The notes beneath the pieces are model-generated. The model was not told where the DNA came from, did not search any database, and saw nothing but the letters and a program-made list of their open reading frames with translations. The position numbers and the translations under genes are program-made. Positions 45,164 through 58,028 of a stretch of DNA of 64,000 bases are shown piece after piece. Location: the NCBI RefSeq assembly GCF_020497125.1, contig NC_059089.1, positions 28,042,282 to 28,106,281 on the forward strand, in the 5' to 3' direction. Within the stretch, counting starts at the first letter, position 1. Each line of letters starts with the position of its first letter. The stretch is from Mauremys mutica. Its lineage: Eukaryota; Chordata; Testudines; Geoemydidae.

Positions 45164-45699
45164 TAGAAAACATCAGCAAAATGTGTCACTTGAATGACCC
45201 CCCGGATGCGCTGCCTAGCCCATTACTGCCCAGCTCACCACCTGCAGGCAGAGAGGGAGACTCACGTTACCACAGATAACCTTTGGGACTCCTCGCTGCC
45301 TTGTGGCTCCCATGAGCAGAGCTCAGGGTCCTTTCCTGCATGACTCCCCAGTGATGGGGGAGCCCCAGTTCAGCAAGATACTGATGCTCATTCGGCCCGG
45401 TGTAGTGCCATGGATTTGGGTGGCACTGCCCCGTGCCGAAGAGCCTTGCTGAGTCAGGGCCAACCACCCCAGCGGTCTCAGGAGCACGGCCCTCTGCTCA
45501 GCTCCAGGTGCAAAGGATGTCTCCAGCTGGTGCAGGAAAAATAAAATCTGGAACCCATGTCCCCTCAGATGACAGACGAGGCACCTTCTCTCTCCCTTGA
45601 ATCACAGACCCAGCCAGTCCCAGGGCCTCATCCTGGGGGGCTTTACCCAGAGACATCAGGCCCCTCTGCAGAGCTGCAGCGAATGACTAGTCCAGAGCT
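45164..45699. other. Non-coding stretch
   Basis: No feature is recognised. Confidence 0.4.
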
Positions 45700-45815
45700 G
45701 GCACTGTGAGAAACCCGGGGCTGGGGAATCCTGGCGCTGGCTCAGGGCATGGCCTGAGACGAGTCACTTTGCTGGGCCAGAGTTTGCCCATCAGCAAACC
45801 AGGGATCGCAGTGCC
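45700..45815 (+). repeat. MIR-like SINE fragment
   Basis: Bases 45750-45815 follow MIR order: GGCCTGAGACGAGTCACTTT, then 'GCCAGAGTTTGCCCATCAGC', then AAACCAGGGATCGCAGTGCC. These correspond to the 'gacctTGGGCAAGTCACTT' and 'CAGTTTCCCCATCTG' blocks of MIR with considerable divergence. Confidence 0.55.
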
Positions 45816-47279
45816 CAGCTGGGGGCGGCTTGGCTGGGGTTGTAAAGCTGTAGGGAGCAGTGACTAGAGCCGGGCAGGGGACGCTGGCACACGCAGTGCT
45901 GGCCTTGGCCCGGAGCCTCAGGGATGGGTGGGAAGAGAAACAAATTGGGGGGAATGTGACTGTTGCAGGCAGGGTTTGTTCGCACTGTTACTGAACAGCA
46001 CTGAGCCTGCTGGGCTCTGCATGGGCCTTCGCTGGCTTCGAGAGCACCACCATGTGGTGAACACACGATCTGAGTTTCAAAAGCAACCCCACAGCCTGTG
46101 CAACAGGAAGCCTTGTGCTCAGAAGGGAAAAGGTGCCGGGGTTATTGTGAAGTTATCCACCATCCGCTGACCACTTCCTGCTCAAGAGACTGCGACGGCC
46201 TGGCTAGATACAGGGCTGGCTGCAGCTGGGTGATCTCGCTGAGGTCAGGGATGTTTTGCCCTTGTTAAGAGTTCTGCATCGGCCCCTCTGTGCTCATCAG
46301 CGAAGATGCCCAGACCCAAAACTTGACATTGTGAAGTACCTGGTGACACTTTCTGACAGCGGCAGCACTTGTGACAATGCACCATCGTGACCCTCTTTGG
46401 CACAACCACAGCAGATTGTCTCCCCGTCCACCACGGAGAATGGCCACGGTGTCCAAAGTGACAAGGGACTGGGGGGCCCAGCTTCAGACACCTTTACAGG
46501 GGCCTGGTTCTCAGACATTGCTGCGTGCCCCTCCCCACTGTGAAACGCAGCCCTCCCACTGCGTCTCTCACTCTGTCTCCAGCCGAGGGGCCCAGAGATC
46601 CCGGGTCAGGCCCAAGAAGCATGAAATCTAGCTTAGAAATCTCGAGATCGTTAAAAGCGGAGAACTGGTGGGTACTTGCTCTTTGCTTTCTGGTCTCTAG
46701 GCCGTCAGTGGACCCTGGTCTCATGTGGTCCAGCCAGGGGCCGGGACATGGTTTGCTTTGGGGGGGTTTTTTTAGCGCTGCGATTCTCTCAACCAATTGA
46801 CCCAGGAGCCCGGAGTCACTAAACAAAACACTAAATATCCCCAGACTTGGGATAAAATCATGAGCTGTAACCCTGAAAGTTGGAGCTGCCCAAAGCAGAG
46901 GCATCTCAAACCATTAGTCACTTGCCTGCTGAGAAGTGAGGCCACTGCATTTTGTTCCACGTGGACCACATGTAGCCCCGGGAACTTTCTGCCTGATGTC
47001 CGCCAGGCTCCTGGAGCGACCGAGCCAAGTTTTATTTTAGGCAGCTTTTCTTTGTTGTTCTGTAGCAGAAAACGAGAGGATTCCGGGTTTGAATACTTCA
47101 AACAGTCGAGCTAAGTTAATGGGGCATTTGTCCCTGAATACGAAGGCGCCATTCCCAGTGTTCGGTAGGGGCGGGTGCCAGGAGCTCCCTGCGGAAATCT
47201 CACAGCAGCAGGGTGCCAAAGAATAGCGGTTTGCACGATACCCACCCCTCACCACCCAAAATGATTTGCAGAGTCTGTT
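45816..47279. other. Non-coding stretch
   Basis: Open frames up to 136 codons (46494-46904 minus) without recognised domains. Nothing else is supported. Confidence 0.45.
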
Positions 47280-47495
47280 CAAGGGTGTCTTCAAAAGTCA
47301 CAATATCACCATAAACATTATACACAACCTAGAAAAGGACCCTCTAAGGCCGTGTTGCAAGCGTTCTCCTCAGCATGAAGGCTGCGCAGGAACAGCTCTG
47401 TATGCAAAGAGCAGTCATAAAAAAACAACTTTTTCTTGTTAAAAATAATTACATCTTGTCAGGGATGATGGCACCTGCAAAATATCTGTTAATCT
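47280..47495. promoter_or_regulatory. AT-rich candidate conserved non-coding block
   Basis: A short AT-rich block with 'CATAAAAAAACAAC', 'TTAAAAATAATTACATC' and 'GTTAATCTAAATTATATG' motifs, flanked by GC-rich DNA and lacking repeat signatures. Confidence 0.3.
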
Positions 47496-49009
47496 AAATT
47501 ATATGATACTTAAAGTGCAGAGAGGGAAGCTGTGGTGGGTGGGGGGGTTTGCAAACCCTTTTAGAAGTGGAACAAACCATTGCACAGCAGTTTGTGTCCC
47601 TCCTCTGGAGGGCGGGGGGGGTGTTTCACTGACCCATCTTCCCTTTCCTGGCACTTCTGTCCTCATCCAACCCTGCCCAGAATAACGGAACCTTCCTGAG
47701 TGCCCCCTTCATGCCTCGGGCTCCCCTTTGTCTGTGACATTTCCTGGCCTGGGCTGTGCGACCACAAAAACTGCCTGTGGCCAAAACTAGATGTCAGCAG
47801 TGGGTGCACTTGGAGCAGAGCTTCATGCAAATTGGATGCAAGTGAAACAAAGACAAAGCGTGTTCAGCCCTGTGGGTGCACACCGGTCTCTGCCTGCCGG
47901 AGCTAGTGCCCCAGTAACCAGCAAGGTGTCTCCTGCAGACTAGCACAGCATCAGGGCAGGCCCCAGCCGCGAGAGGAGCCCCTCTGGGCACCCAGTCCTT
48001 CCCCTTCCACCTCTGCTGCACAGGCCCAGCTGCTGGAAGGCTGGAACTTAGCAGACGGGTGGGAGCAGCCCTCAGGGAGTCTGAGTGGGTGTCGCACCAG
48101 GAACCCCAGCGGCATTTCACAGCCAGGCGCTCGGAGGAGGAGCTGGGAAGGATTAGGTCTGGGATCTGAGCATGAGCAAATAAAACACCAAAGGGAAGTG
48201 GGCAGCTCCTGGGCTCACATGCACCCAGTGAGAGCAAATGCCCTGAGTGGGCTGCAGCTGCTTATCAGGGATGCAGCCCAGGCTGTCCTTGCCATGAAAC
48301 AATGAGCCCTGGCACCTCTCCTCTCCGGTCCTACCTACACTTGCACATCTGTGCCCCTTGGCTGCTGGGTGCCAATCTGAGGAGAAGTCAGCAATGCCAC
48401 TGAACAACTGCCAGAGCCCAGCTGTGCACAATCAACTCTTCAACAGCTGAGACCGAGAGTTTAACGAGTTTAACGAGGCTGGCAGAGAACTTGCACCACC
48501 CGGGCTGGCCTTTTCCTCGGGTGGGGGTGGGGGTGGGGTCGGCAGGGCTCTGGCTCTGGCGCTCTGCTGGTTAGCAAGAACCGCAGGGTACCCGCTCGTC
48601 TCGGGAGCTCTCCTAGCTGCGATGTCTCTCTCTGCGAACCCTGAGACCCGCTGGTGAGGGGCCAGCACAGGAGTCAAGGCCGGTTTCCGGGTGCAGGCGC
48701 GTGTCACTGCCCTCCCTCAGGGCAGGCCCCAGGGCCAGGTATTCGACTCCGGACAGGGCGTGAGGGGGGCCTGTGGGAGGGGGAAGAGAGTCCCGCATTG
48801 GCACCCACACAGTGAGGTCAGTAGCAGCGTGGCTGGGCTGGTCACCCATGTACCATGCTGAATCCCTCCCTAAACCAGAGTCAGGCCAGGGGTCCCCACG
48901 GCTGCCCTGGGTGCTTCCAGCCTCCCTGTGCTCACGACGAGGCCAAATCCTGCTGGCTTCCATCCAGCAGGCTCCCCTGAAGCCACACGGAGCACCTGGG
49001 AGCTTTGCT
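47496..49009. other. GC-rich non-coding stretch
   Basis: No exon is supported. It includes a G-rich run at 48519-48538 (four G-tracts separated by single T bases), a strong candidate plus-strand G-quadruplex. A moderately CpG-containing patch at about 48580-48700 is too small to call a CpG island. Confidence 0.45.
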
Positions 49010-49088
49010 CAGTGAAGGTCACACAGCTTGGCCCTGCCTACGTCAAAAGTGAGCTCGGTGGAGCAGGAACCGAGCCCTCATTTCTTGG
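49010..49088 (-). repeat. Possible MIR-like SINE fragment
   Basis: GAAGGTCACACAGCTTGGCC followed by GGTGGAGCAGGAACCGAGCC is the reverse-strand MIR pattern around its AAGGTCACACAGC block. It is short and degraded, and ends just before CR1 copy 3. Confidence 0.4.
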
Positions 49089-49098
49089 ACGCTGCTGG

Positions 49099-51079
49099 TA
49101 AGAATGGCCACACTCGCTCAGACCAATGGTCCATCCAGCCCAGTAGCCTGTCTCCTGACAGTGGCCTGTGCCAGCTGCTTCAGAGGGAATGAACAGAGCA
49201 GGGCAATTTATCGAGTGATCAACCCCCTTCATCCAGTCCCAGCTTCTGGCAGTTGGCGGTTTAGGGACACCCGGAGCATGGGGTCATGTCCCTGGCCATC
49301 TTGGCTAGTAGCCATTGGAGGACCTGTCCTCCACGAACGTATCTAGTTCTTTTTTGAACCCCGTTATACTTTTGGCCTGCACAACATACCCTGGCAACAA
49401 GTTCCACAGTTTGACTGTGTTGTGTGAGGAAGCATTTCCTTATGGTGTTTTTAAACCTGCTGCCTATTAATTTCATCAGGTGACCTCTAATGCTTTTGTT
49501 ATGTGAAGGAGTGAACAACACTTCCCTATTCACTTTCTTCACAGCTTTCATGATATTATGGACCTCTATCATGTCCCCCACTTAGTTGTCCTTTTTTTAA
49601 CATGAACAGCCCCAGCCTTTTTAATCTCTCCTCATATGGAAGCTGTTCCAGACCCCTAATCATTTTTGTTGCGATTTTCTGTACTTTTTCCAATTCTAAT
49701 ATATCTTTTTTGAGATGAGGAAACCAGAACTGCACCTAGTATTCAAGGTGTGGGCGTACCATGGATTTATACAGTGGCACTGTGATATTTTCTGTTGTAT
49801 TATCTATCCCTTTCCTAATGGCTCCTAATATTCTGTTAGCTTATTTGACTGCCGCTGCACATTGAGTGGATGTTTTCAGAGAACTATCCACAATGACTCC
49901 AAGATCTCAGTCTTGACTGGTAACAGCTAATTTAGACCCCATCATTTTATATCTATAGTTAGTCTTATTTTTTTCAAGGTGCATTACTTTTGCGAGACCC
50001 CTTTGTAACTCTTGCAGTCAGCTTTGGACTTAACCATCTTGAGTAATTAATTTTGTATCTTCTGCAAATTTTGCCACCTCACTGTTTACCCCTTTTTCCA
50101 GATCATTTATGAATATGTTGACTAGGACTGGACCCAGTACAAACCCCTGGGGGACACCACTATTTATCTCTCTTCATTCTGAAAACTGACCATTTATTCC
50201 TACCCTTTGTTTCCTATCTTTTAACCCCAGTTACCAACCCATGAGAGGACCTTCCTCTTATCCCATGACAGCTTACTTTGCTTAAGAGCCTTTGGTGAGT
50301 GACCTTGCCAAAGACTTTCTGAAAATCTATGTACACTATGTCCACTGGATCGCCCTTGTCCACCTGCTTGTTGACCCCCTCAAAGAATTCTAATGGATTG
50401 GTGAGACATTATTTCCTTTACAAAAACTGTGTTGACTCTTCCCCAACATATTGTGTTCATCTATGTGTCTGATAATCCTGTTCTTTACTATAGTTTCAAC
50501 CAATTTGCCTAGTACTGAAATTAGGCTTACCAGCCAGTAATTGCCAGGATCACCTCTGGAGCCTTTTAAAAAATCAGTGTTACGTTAGCTACCCTCCAGT
50601 CATCTGGTACAGAGGCTGATTTAAGCGATAGGTTACATACCACAGTTAGTAGCTCTGCAACTTCGTATCTGAGTTCCTTCAGAACTCTTGGGCGAATCCC
50701 ATCTGGTTCTGGTGACTTTTTATCGATTTGGTCCAAAACCTCCTCTATTGACACCTCAATCTGGGACAGTTCCGCCAATTTGTTACTAAAAAGAATAGCT
50801 CAGGTGTGGGGATCTCCCACACATCCTCCGCAGTGAAGACTGATGCAAAGAATTCGTTTAGCTTCTCTGCAATGGCTTTGTCTCCTGTGAGTGCTCCTTT
50901 AGCACCTCAATAACCCAGTGACCCCACTGATTGTTTGGCTGGCTTCCTGCTTGTGATGTACTTAATTTTTGTTTGTTTTTAGTTTTTGTGTCTTTTCATC
51001 TAGTTGCTCTTCAAATTCCTTTTTGGCCTGCCAAATTGTACTTTTACACTTGACTTGCCAGAGTGTATGCTCCTTTCTA
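49099..51079 (-). mobile_element. CR1 LINE copy 3, 5'-truncated, degraded
   Basis: Minus-strand CR1 of the same general type as copy 1. The left end, TAAGAATGGCCACACTCGCT, is the reverse complement of the CR1 3' end. Minus-strand 50778-50566 reads a reverse transcriptase stretch (VEELLTVV-like region with SLKSASVPDDWRVANV). The right edge is at about 51079, near CAGAGTGTATGCTCCTTTCT, so about 2 kb of the 3' part remains. Many stops and frameshifts are present. Confidence 0.95.
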
Positions 51080-52638
51080 TGGTTTCCACGGGGACAAGCT
51101 GCTCTCTGAGAGGTGGGGTGGGTTAGGAGAACCCAGCAACCCCTGCAACATAGTGCTAGCTCCTGTCCGCTTAGAGCCACATCAGAGATCAGAGCTCCTT
51201 GCTCCTGCTGCGGATGGAGCCCCGACTGTGCTGCAGCAGGGGGAGATGGAGCCGGCGTCTGGGCTGAGCTCTCTGGAGTGAGTGAGCTGACTGGGAATGT
51301 TGGGTTTGGTGGTTTGGGCCCACCAGGAGGATGACCTTACGTGATGACGGAGGTGCTTGTGGGAAGCTCTTGAGTGTAGCGTTGCCCTTGTACCCAGCAC
51401 AGGTACAGACCATGTGCCAGAGCACTGCCATTCCCAGCACAGCCAGCCATTTCCCTCCCGCCTCCCCCTGCACAGCTTCACTAACACGCACCAGGGCTGT
51501 CTCCCCTGCTCTGCTGCTGGTGCTCAGTGGGGTGGGGGGAGCATGTTCTCCGTGCGTTGGGAGGAGGGCTGCACACTGTGGTGGCTACGCTCAGGCCGAT
51601 GGCTCCCCCTGCTCAGGGCGTGCACACCAGCCCAAGGCACCACTAAGCCCTATTGAGTTGACTTACATGCTTTCTAGGCCTGGTGCCCAAACGCCAGGCT
51701 TGTAGCGTTCCAGCTGCCAGGCACCTCGGGGTCACCACAGCTGCTCTGGTGGCACAGCCCCTGCTGATGTGCAGTTGGGCCTTGTCGCTCACTGCTGGCC
51801 TGGGCTCTTTATTTGCGGAGCTCCGTGAAGTGCCTGTTCAGACGGCAGACGCTTCCGACCAGCAGGCTGGGTTAAAGCTCAGTGAAACTGGTGGGCATAA
51901 CAGCTGCCTTTCATTACTGATACGTGTAAGAAACAATTAAGCTCTTTTATGGAACTAGATATCTGAAACAATAGCAGCCTCCACCAAAACACATGCACCC
52001 ATGAGGCCAGAGGGGTTTGGCTGGGTATTGTTTCTTGAGGCTGTGAACGTTTGTCTTTTTGAGAGAAGCAGGAGAAACAGCAGAGAAGCTGAGAGAGAAG
52101 CAACAGAAGGGCAGAGGAACAGTCAGATGAAGTACTGGGAACGTGGCCCTGAGAAAATCCTAGACAGAGAGTTGTTGTGCTAAGTGCTGGCTGGAAAGGG
52201 GCTTGGAACTGTGAGCCAGGAAACTCTCTCCTGCTGTTTGATTCCTGGTGTGTGCAGGGAAATGGAACTGCGTTCGTTCTTTGTAAATAACCAGGATTGC
52301 ATCAATGAAATACCTGACGCCAACACGAATTTCTTCTCCTGATGGAAACAACTTGCTAGACCCCAAATTTTGGCTAACGACGCAAGTCAACCAGGGTAAG
52401 AAACACAACTAATAGAAACAGCTAATAGAGAGTGAAGTGTTCATCAGCTCTTCGTTTTATTAGACCTGTAAGTCCAGAGCTGGAAATACATCACCATGGA
52501 GGCAGCCGCATTGCTGCCAGGTTAACAGCCAGCCTCAGCGTCTCCCAGCTTTCTGGTGTAAGCCATGTAGATCCCACATTCCCCCATTGGTGTTTGTCAC
52601 AGGAAAAGGGAAATGAGCCCCAACTAGATGGTTGTGGG
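51080..52638. other. Non-coding stretch, possible LTR-like remnant
   Basis: No gene is supported. Around 51940-52400 the sequence TTTGTAAATAACCAGGATTG and the following 'CGAATTTCTTCTCCTG' recall the end of another reptile LTR family, but no TG...CA termini or duplication can be assigned. This is left as a suspicion. Confidence 0.35.
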
Positions 52639-53817
52639 TGTGATGCAGTACCCCATAAGGCTTTATGGGAATATGACATAACTGGAATATGGTTTGTGCT
52701 GCCTGCGCCATGTAGCATCTCTCTGTAAAGGTTATGGTCTACGGTATCTATTCATCCTATTTGTACACATATATCATTTTGTACTTGAGGTTAAGAATAT
52801 TGGCTGTATACTTGCTTGATTTCTAAGTAAGCTTTGTGAGGCATTTGGTCAGCTTCTTTAGGAAGGAATTCTCAGGGTTAAGTACCCGATCAGGATGCTC
52901 TTGGGCAACAATGCACCTTGGAATGCTCCAGTCCACATAAGAAGTCTTCCTGGAGACATACAAGATACCATGTGGGCAATGGCTTCTGCCTGTAAAGACT
53001 GTGAGTCATGTATGGACATGTGACTTGCCCAGGTGACTCCAGAACTCCATCTTGGAGCTGGACTTTGCATAGGATTGAGGAGGGGTTCTTCACCCACAAG
53101 AGAAAGTCTATTTAAACCCCTGGGAGACCCCTCCATGGTGGTCTTCAGCTGGCTAAAGAGAGAGCATCTCCACCCCCCAGGATACTTGGAAGAAACTGGA
53201 ACAAAGGGCAGTGACTGCAAGGGGTGTGAGTGATTGCTGGACCCAGGCTAAAAGGAGATTAGCCTGTAAAAGGGAGCATTCTGGAACTGGTGAGGATCTT
53301 ATCTGTATTCAGTTTGATTAGACATAGATTTGCGCATTTTATTTTATTTTGCTTGGTGACTTACTTTGTTCTGTCTGTTACTACTTGGAACCACTTAAAT
53401 CCTACTTTCTGTATTTAATAAAATCACTTTTTACTTATTAGTTAACTCAAAGTAAGTGATTAATACCAGGGGGAGCAAACAGCTCTCTACCAGTGTTATA
53501 GAGGGCGAACAATTTATGAGTTTACCCTGCATAAGCTTTATACAGGGTAAAACGGATTTATTTGGGTTTAGACCCCATTGGGAGTTGGGCATCTGAGTGT
53601 TAAAGACAAGCACACTTCTGTGAGCTGTTTTCAGGTAAACCTGCAGCTTTGGGGCAGGTAATTCAGACCCTGAGTCTGTGTTGGAGCAGACGGGAGTGTC
53701 TGGCTCAGCAAGACAGGGTGCTGGAGTCCTGAGCTGGCAGGGAAGGCAGGAGCAGAGGTAGTCTTGGCACATCAGGTGGCAGCTTCCAAGAGGCTTTCTG
53801 TGATCCAACCCGTCACA
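52639..53817 (+). mobile_element. Solo LTR of an LTR retrotransposon or old retrovirus
   Basis: A 1179-bp unit starting TGTGATGCAG and ending CCCGTCACA (short TGTGA/TCACA inverted ends, canonical TG...CA). GTGGG flanks it on both sides (52634-52638 and 53818-53822), an exact 5-bp target duplication. A TATA-like TATTTAAA lies at 53109-53116 and a poly(A) signal AATAAA at 53417-53422, so transcription reads to the right. No primer site, polypurine tract or internal genes follow, so the internal part has been lost by LTR-LTR recombination. A 5-bp duplication fits Gypsy-type and some endogenous retroviral elements; class is not resolved. Confidence 0.9.
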
Positions 53818-53822
53818 GTGGG

Positions 53823-54329
53823 GCAATAGTCCTTAGGTCAAGGGACGAGGCCTGTGTCTTGGGAGGTAAAAGTGAAGAGCTCTGTCCCCAGTTCCTCGTA
53901 TGAGCGCTTAGCTAACCATTGTGGTGCTGGTCCAGGTGTGGCCAGACAGCCTGGCAGTGTCACTTTGAAATGTATGTTTGCATATGGATCTCTGCACGCA
54001 GGTAAAGAAGAACGAGGTGCCTGAGAAATATGCTACTTGGCTTTGAGCTGTGAGATCCAGGAAACTTCAAGGTGGATCCAGGAGTTCACACAGAGCGCTT
54101 GCTACATTCTATGGTGAGCTCTTGATAGAGCTACTATGCAAGGCTGCGCCTGGCTCCTGCTGCAGTCTCTGAGACATACATGAGTGACAGCAAACAACCA
54201 ACTCCATAGCAAGAGGTAAAGCGGGCTTTGACAAACACTCACTAGAAAATAATAAAGTGGCAAAATAATTCTGCATCGGACACACTTACCAGAGCATAAA
54301 GAGTCTGAAAAGGAGACAACATCTTGTAT
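53823..54329. other. Non-coding stretch
   Basis: No feature is recognised. Confidence 0.4.
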
Positions 54330-54920
54330 CATCGATCTTCCTTAAATACCCAAGCTGTGACAAAGTGGAAAGCAAAATTATGATGAATGATCGGACATAT
54401 TTAGTCTGTACCTGTGCTCTTTAACTAGGCCTGGTGAAATGGGTGCTAATGAAAAGCAGAACACCTACCAAAAAGAGGAGATTTCATTGAAAACAAGTCT
54501 TTATTACAAATTGGCACTTCGTTTTCATAAAGTGCATAATGAAGGTGCATATTGTGACATAAATTAAAACAGGCAACTGATGGGTCAGCACTGCAAAACA
54601 TTCCACCAAGACAAATCACCAGTGAGCCCTCGACAATGGCTGTATCTCATTTACAATTTTTCGAGTACATTTTCAGAGTGTGAGGGAACACGGCTAGGTT
54701 TTGTTCATAAACGGCATGCCATCATTTATTTTACTGCCTCATTTGAATATGATGAATACTGTAGTCCTTTATTTGTTCACAACAACCAAATAATTGTAGA
54801 TCCGTGGGTTTCTGGGCAATTAATCACATTTTTTTTCTCCAACATCCACTATAAACATGACATTGAACAATAAAGTACATTAACCTCTGCTTTGCTCAAA
54901 ACCTTTGCTTATTTAAACAC
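54330..54920. promoter_or_regulatory. AT-rich candidate conserved non-coding block
   Basis: AT-rich, non-repetitive, no sustained frame beyond 97 codons. Stretches such as 'AAAGTGCATAATGAAGGTGC', 'CATTTGAATATGATGAATAC' and 'GGGCAATTAATCACATTT' look like developmental enhancer sequence. The boundary to GC-rich flanks is sharp at about 54920. Confidence 0.35.
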
Positions 54921-57589
54921 TGCCAGGTTCTTGGTTCCCATTCAGCTTCAAGTTCCTTCCACACGTGGCAACCAGCCATTCCTGTCCCTGGACAACCTGG
55001 CCTAGTCGCTCATCAGCCTCTTCTGCCCAGCTGGGACGTTTCCTGCACTTGGAAGTTCTGAGTGGCCTTTGTCTGTTTCTAGAACCCTGCTACAGTGAGC
55101 TGCAGGGTCACCGCTGAAAAGAGCCTGCCAGGGACAAAGGGTCAAGGCAGTGTAGGAAGTAGCTGCTTTCCCAAAAGAGCTTCTTGTGTCTCTGAGGCTT
55201 TCCCACCCTGCCCCTTGTGGGGGCCCAAGCCCAGCAATCCTATTGGTGCCAGTGCCATTATCTTCACTGCTCTGCACTGCAAGATCTTGTCATCCCATCC
55301 CACATGGCTTGGCTGCTACCTCACTGCATTATGCCGCAAGAAACACACAGTTGGAGCTAACAGAAGATCTTACTCACGCTACAGAAATTAATGCCAACTC
55401 CTCAGGGTTCAAAGTGGGGATCAGCTGATGGAGGGGCTCCCCTTGTCGACCCAAACTGCTACCCCCTTTTCAGGGACCTCCATCCCCTGCTGCTCCAGAG
55501 ATGCATCCCCAATGCCACTGCTCCCACTCTGGGGACCTCAGCAGGGTGAGAGCTCTGCCTTGCCTTGGCTCTTCAGGAGATGAATACTCTTCAGATGCCA
55601 TGTCCTCCATGAAGGTTCTCCCCCAGCAGCCCCCCGGGCCTGAGTGAGCCAAGTGACTCCTACACAGCATAGGCTGCAGCTTTGTCCTGTCTAGTTTTAA
55701 CGTCCCAAGCAATGGAGTTACCCCACGCCCTGGCAGTGCCCCAGCCTGACCAAATGGCTCACTGTCATGGAGCTCGTTAGCCTCCCTTTACTTTTCTCAG
55801 TTTCATCCCTTTGCTCCCAGCGGTCCCCTTTGTTCCTGGTGGTCCCCTTTGCACCACCCTCTCCTTCTGCTGCCAGGACCCCTGCAGCATTGCCCCCTTC
55901 GTGCTGGCATGGCTGAGAACTCCCCTCAGAACTCTCTCCATCCCACTCCACCGGTTGCTGGTCTCCGAGCCCCTGAGTCTGGGGAGTGTGGAGCCCAGCA
56001 CTGAATGCAGGATGCCCGAGTTTGCCTCCCCAGGTCCAACTGTGAGGGTCTATTACTTCCCCGCTTTGTAACGTCCATTTCCAGTACAAAAATCACCTCC
56101 GCCTCTTTTGCAGCTATTGCATTGCAAACTCGTGTCTAGTGTGCTGTTTGCAGGCCCCCAGCTCTGTCAGCGCTGCTGCTCTCTGGGTCTGTCTCCCACT
56201 GAATAGCTGTACCTGAGTATTCTCCCTCCAACATATGAGCTGCATGGACCCAGGAGAATCACCTTGACCCAGGATCCCCAGCAGCCTCGGTGGAGGGAGG
56301 TTGGCAGACAGCAGGAGTGGTGGCCCCAAGGCTGCAGGATGGAGCCCAGCAGCAGGAATGCTACAGCTCCCCACCTGCCCCAGGGCAAGTCCTGCAGAAT
56401 GCAACAGGAAATGACAACATTGTGTAGGGTTTCCTGCCCCACTCTATAGAGACTGTACACGCTCTCTCCGCAATATGATGGGTTAGAACCTCAGCAGCCC
56501 CCACTGTGGCTGGTGGGGGGCAGGAAGGAACTGATCCCAGGGCCAGTGCTCGGCCAGTCCCAGCTCTGCTGTACATCGCAGCCTCACAGCCTCTCCCTCT
56601 CTTTGGGCACCGGTTGTTACTATCTCCCCTTGGATTACGCCATGTGTGTTTCATTCTATCCCACACCGGCGGAAAGCCATGCTAGTATGAACACACACGG
56701 AGAGAGAGCCAACTCCCTGGAGAGATTTACCAGCCACCTGATGTTTTCTCAATGGCATCCAATAAATTATCTACACTCGCAGCGTATACGTCCTGCAATA
56801 ACTGACAATGGGCTGATTCCACTTCTTTCCAAAATGACGGAGCTTCTGCCTCCTCCTGGTGGTGGGGACGTGGCTGGCCTGAGGAAAGTCAACCTTCCAG
56901 TGCCCCCTGGAGCTGGCATTCAGAGGTGGGAAGGGAATCCCCCTGCACTGCCCCAGCCAGGCTGCTGACTCCATGGGCCAGGGGCCCTGTTGTCACCATG
57001 GCCAGATGTCACCATGATGGCAGGCTGCAGCAGGGGCTTAGAACCCAGCCTGGTTCTCTGGAGCTCAGCTTGCTGCAGCCTGCCTTGCACTAAGGCTGTC
57101 GTGTGTTAGGATAAGGCCAAGGGTAGGGAGTCCAGGAGTCCATGTTTTCAATCTGACCTAAGAAACTCACTCTGGAATGGCGGTGGGGTGGCGAGGAGTG
57201 GTCAAGTGGAAGCAGTGCTCAGCCCCCAGCCGCCAGGAAGCTAACAGTGACCTCTCTATTCTTTACAGACCCATGCTTGGATTTCAGTTAGGGCCGAGTT
57301 ACCAACTTGCCACTGCTGCAAATGGCTGCAAGTCGCTGAGCATCTCTCTGGGCTTTGGCTGGTCCCTGGCGGCTGCCCGCAGGCAGCGATGAGAGCATGT
57401 CCGTTCCCAAGCATGAGGCAGGTGGAATGCAGGCTGCCTGGGAACCTGGCCGCGCTGCGCTCAAAGGCACCAAACTGGGAACATGTTTTTCTTCTGTGTT
57501 GCTGGGTTTTTTTTAACATTTTGAAAAATCCTGTTTGTGTTTTTTTTATCCCCCACAGTGGATACAGACTGTGGAAAAAAATGTGAGTG
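54921..57589. other. Long stretch with no supported gene
   Basis: Open frames up to 151 codons (56513-56968 plus) without recognised domains. A short frame after CTTTACAG near 57260-57392 looks like an exon start but encodes nothing that I recognise. A weak CTCF-like core on the minus strand lies at 56893-56912. Confidence 0.45.
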
Positions 57590-57830
57590 CAGTCCCTGTT
57601 AAGCCATGAAAAGCAGTGGCTGGACTGTTATCTAACACTGTTGTAAGGTTACTATTTATCTAGAGCAACTGACGTTGGCACTCACATCTGGCGCCTGGTA
57701 CTTAGTGCAATTATTTATGATTTCCACCAAGATTTAAAAGCTCATCGCCGGCCTTGTAATGCAGTAACTGATTGCACTGCTAATGTAATTAAGAAAAGAT
57801 TATGATGTCCACGTGGCACACCAGATGGTG
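57590..57830. promoter_or_regulatory. AT-rich candidate conserved non-coding block
   Basis: A compact non-repetitive block with 'GTGCAATTATTTATGATTTC', 'GCAGTAACTGATTGCACTGC' and 'TAATGTAATTAAGAAAAG'. Mixed AT/GC motif texture, with no repeat or open frame, fits a conserved enhancer core. Confidence 0.38.
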
Positions 57831-58028
57831 GCATTCATAGCAATCGGCACGCACAACTGGCAGACAACTGCACAAGGGCAGCAAGGCACAGGCAGCTGGA
57901 GCGCTTCATTTTCTACCATCCACTTGGAAAGGAGAAAAGGTTTCACGCCACCCATCATATGGGGGGAAGAACAAGTCATCCCCAGTGAGTTATGGCTTCC
58001 TCCTTACATTCTCGTATTAGCCCACACC

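Noticed and set aside
51940..52400. Second LTR
   Set aside because: Some resemblance to LTR ends, but no TG...CA termini, target duplication or paired copy can be defined.
57256..57392. Possible exon beginning after a CTTTACAG acceptor-like site
   Set aside because: The translation matches nothing that I know, and no donor site or neighbouring exon is evident.
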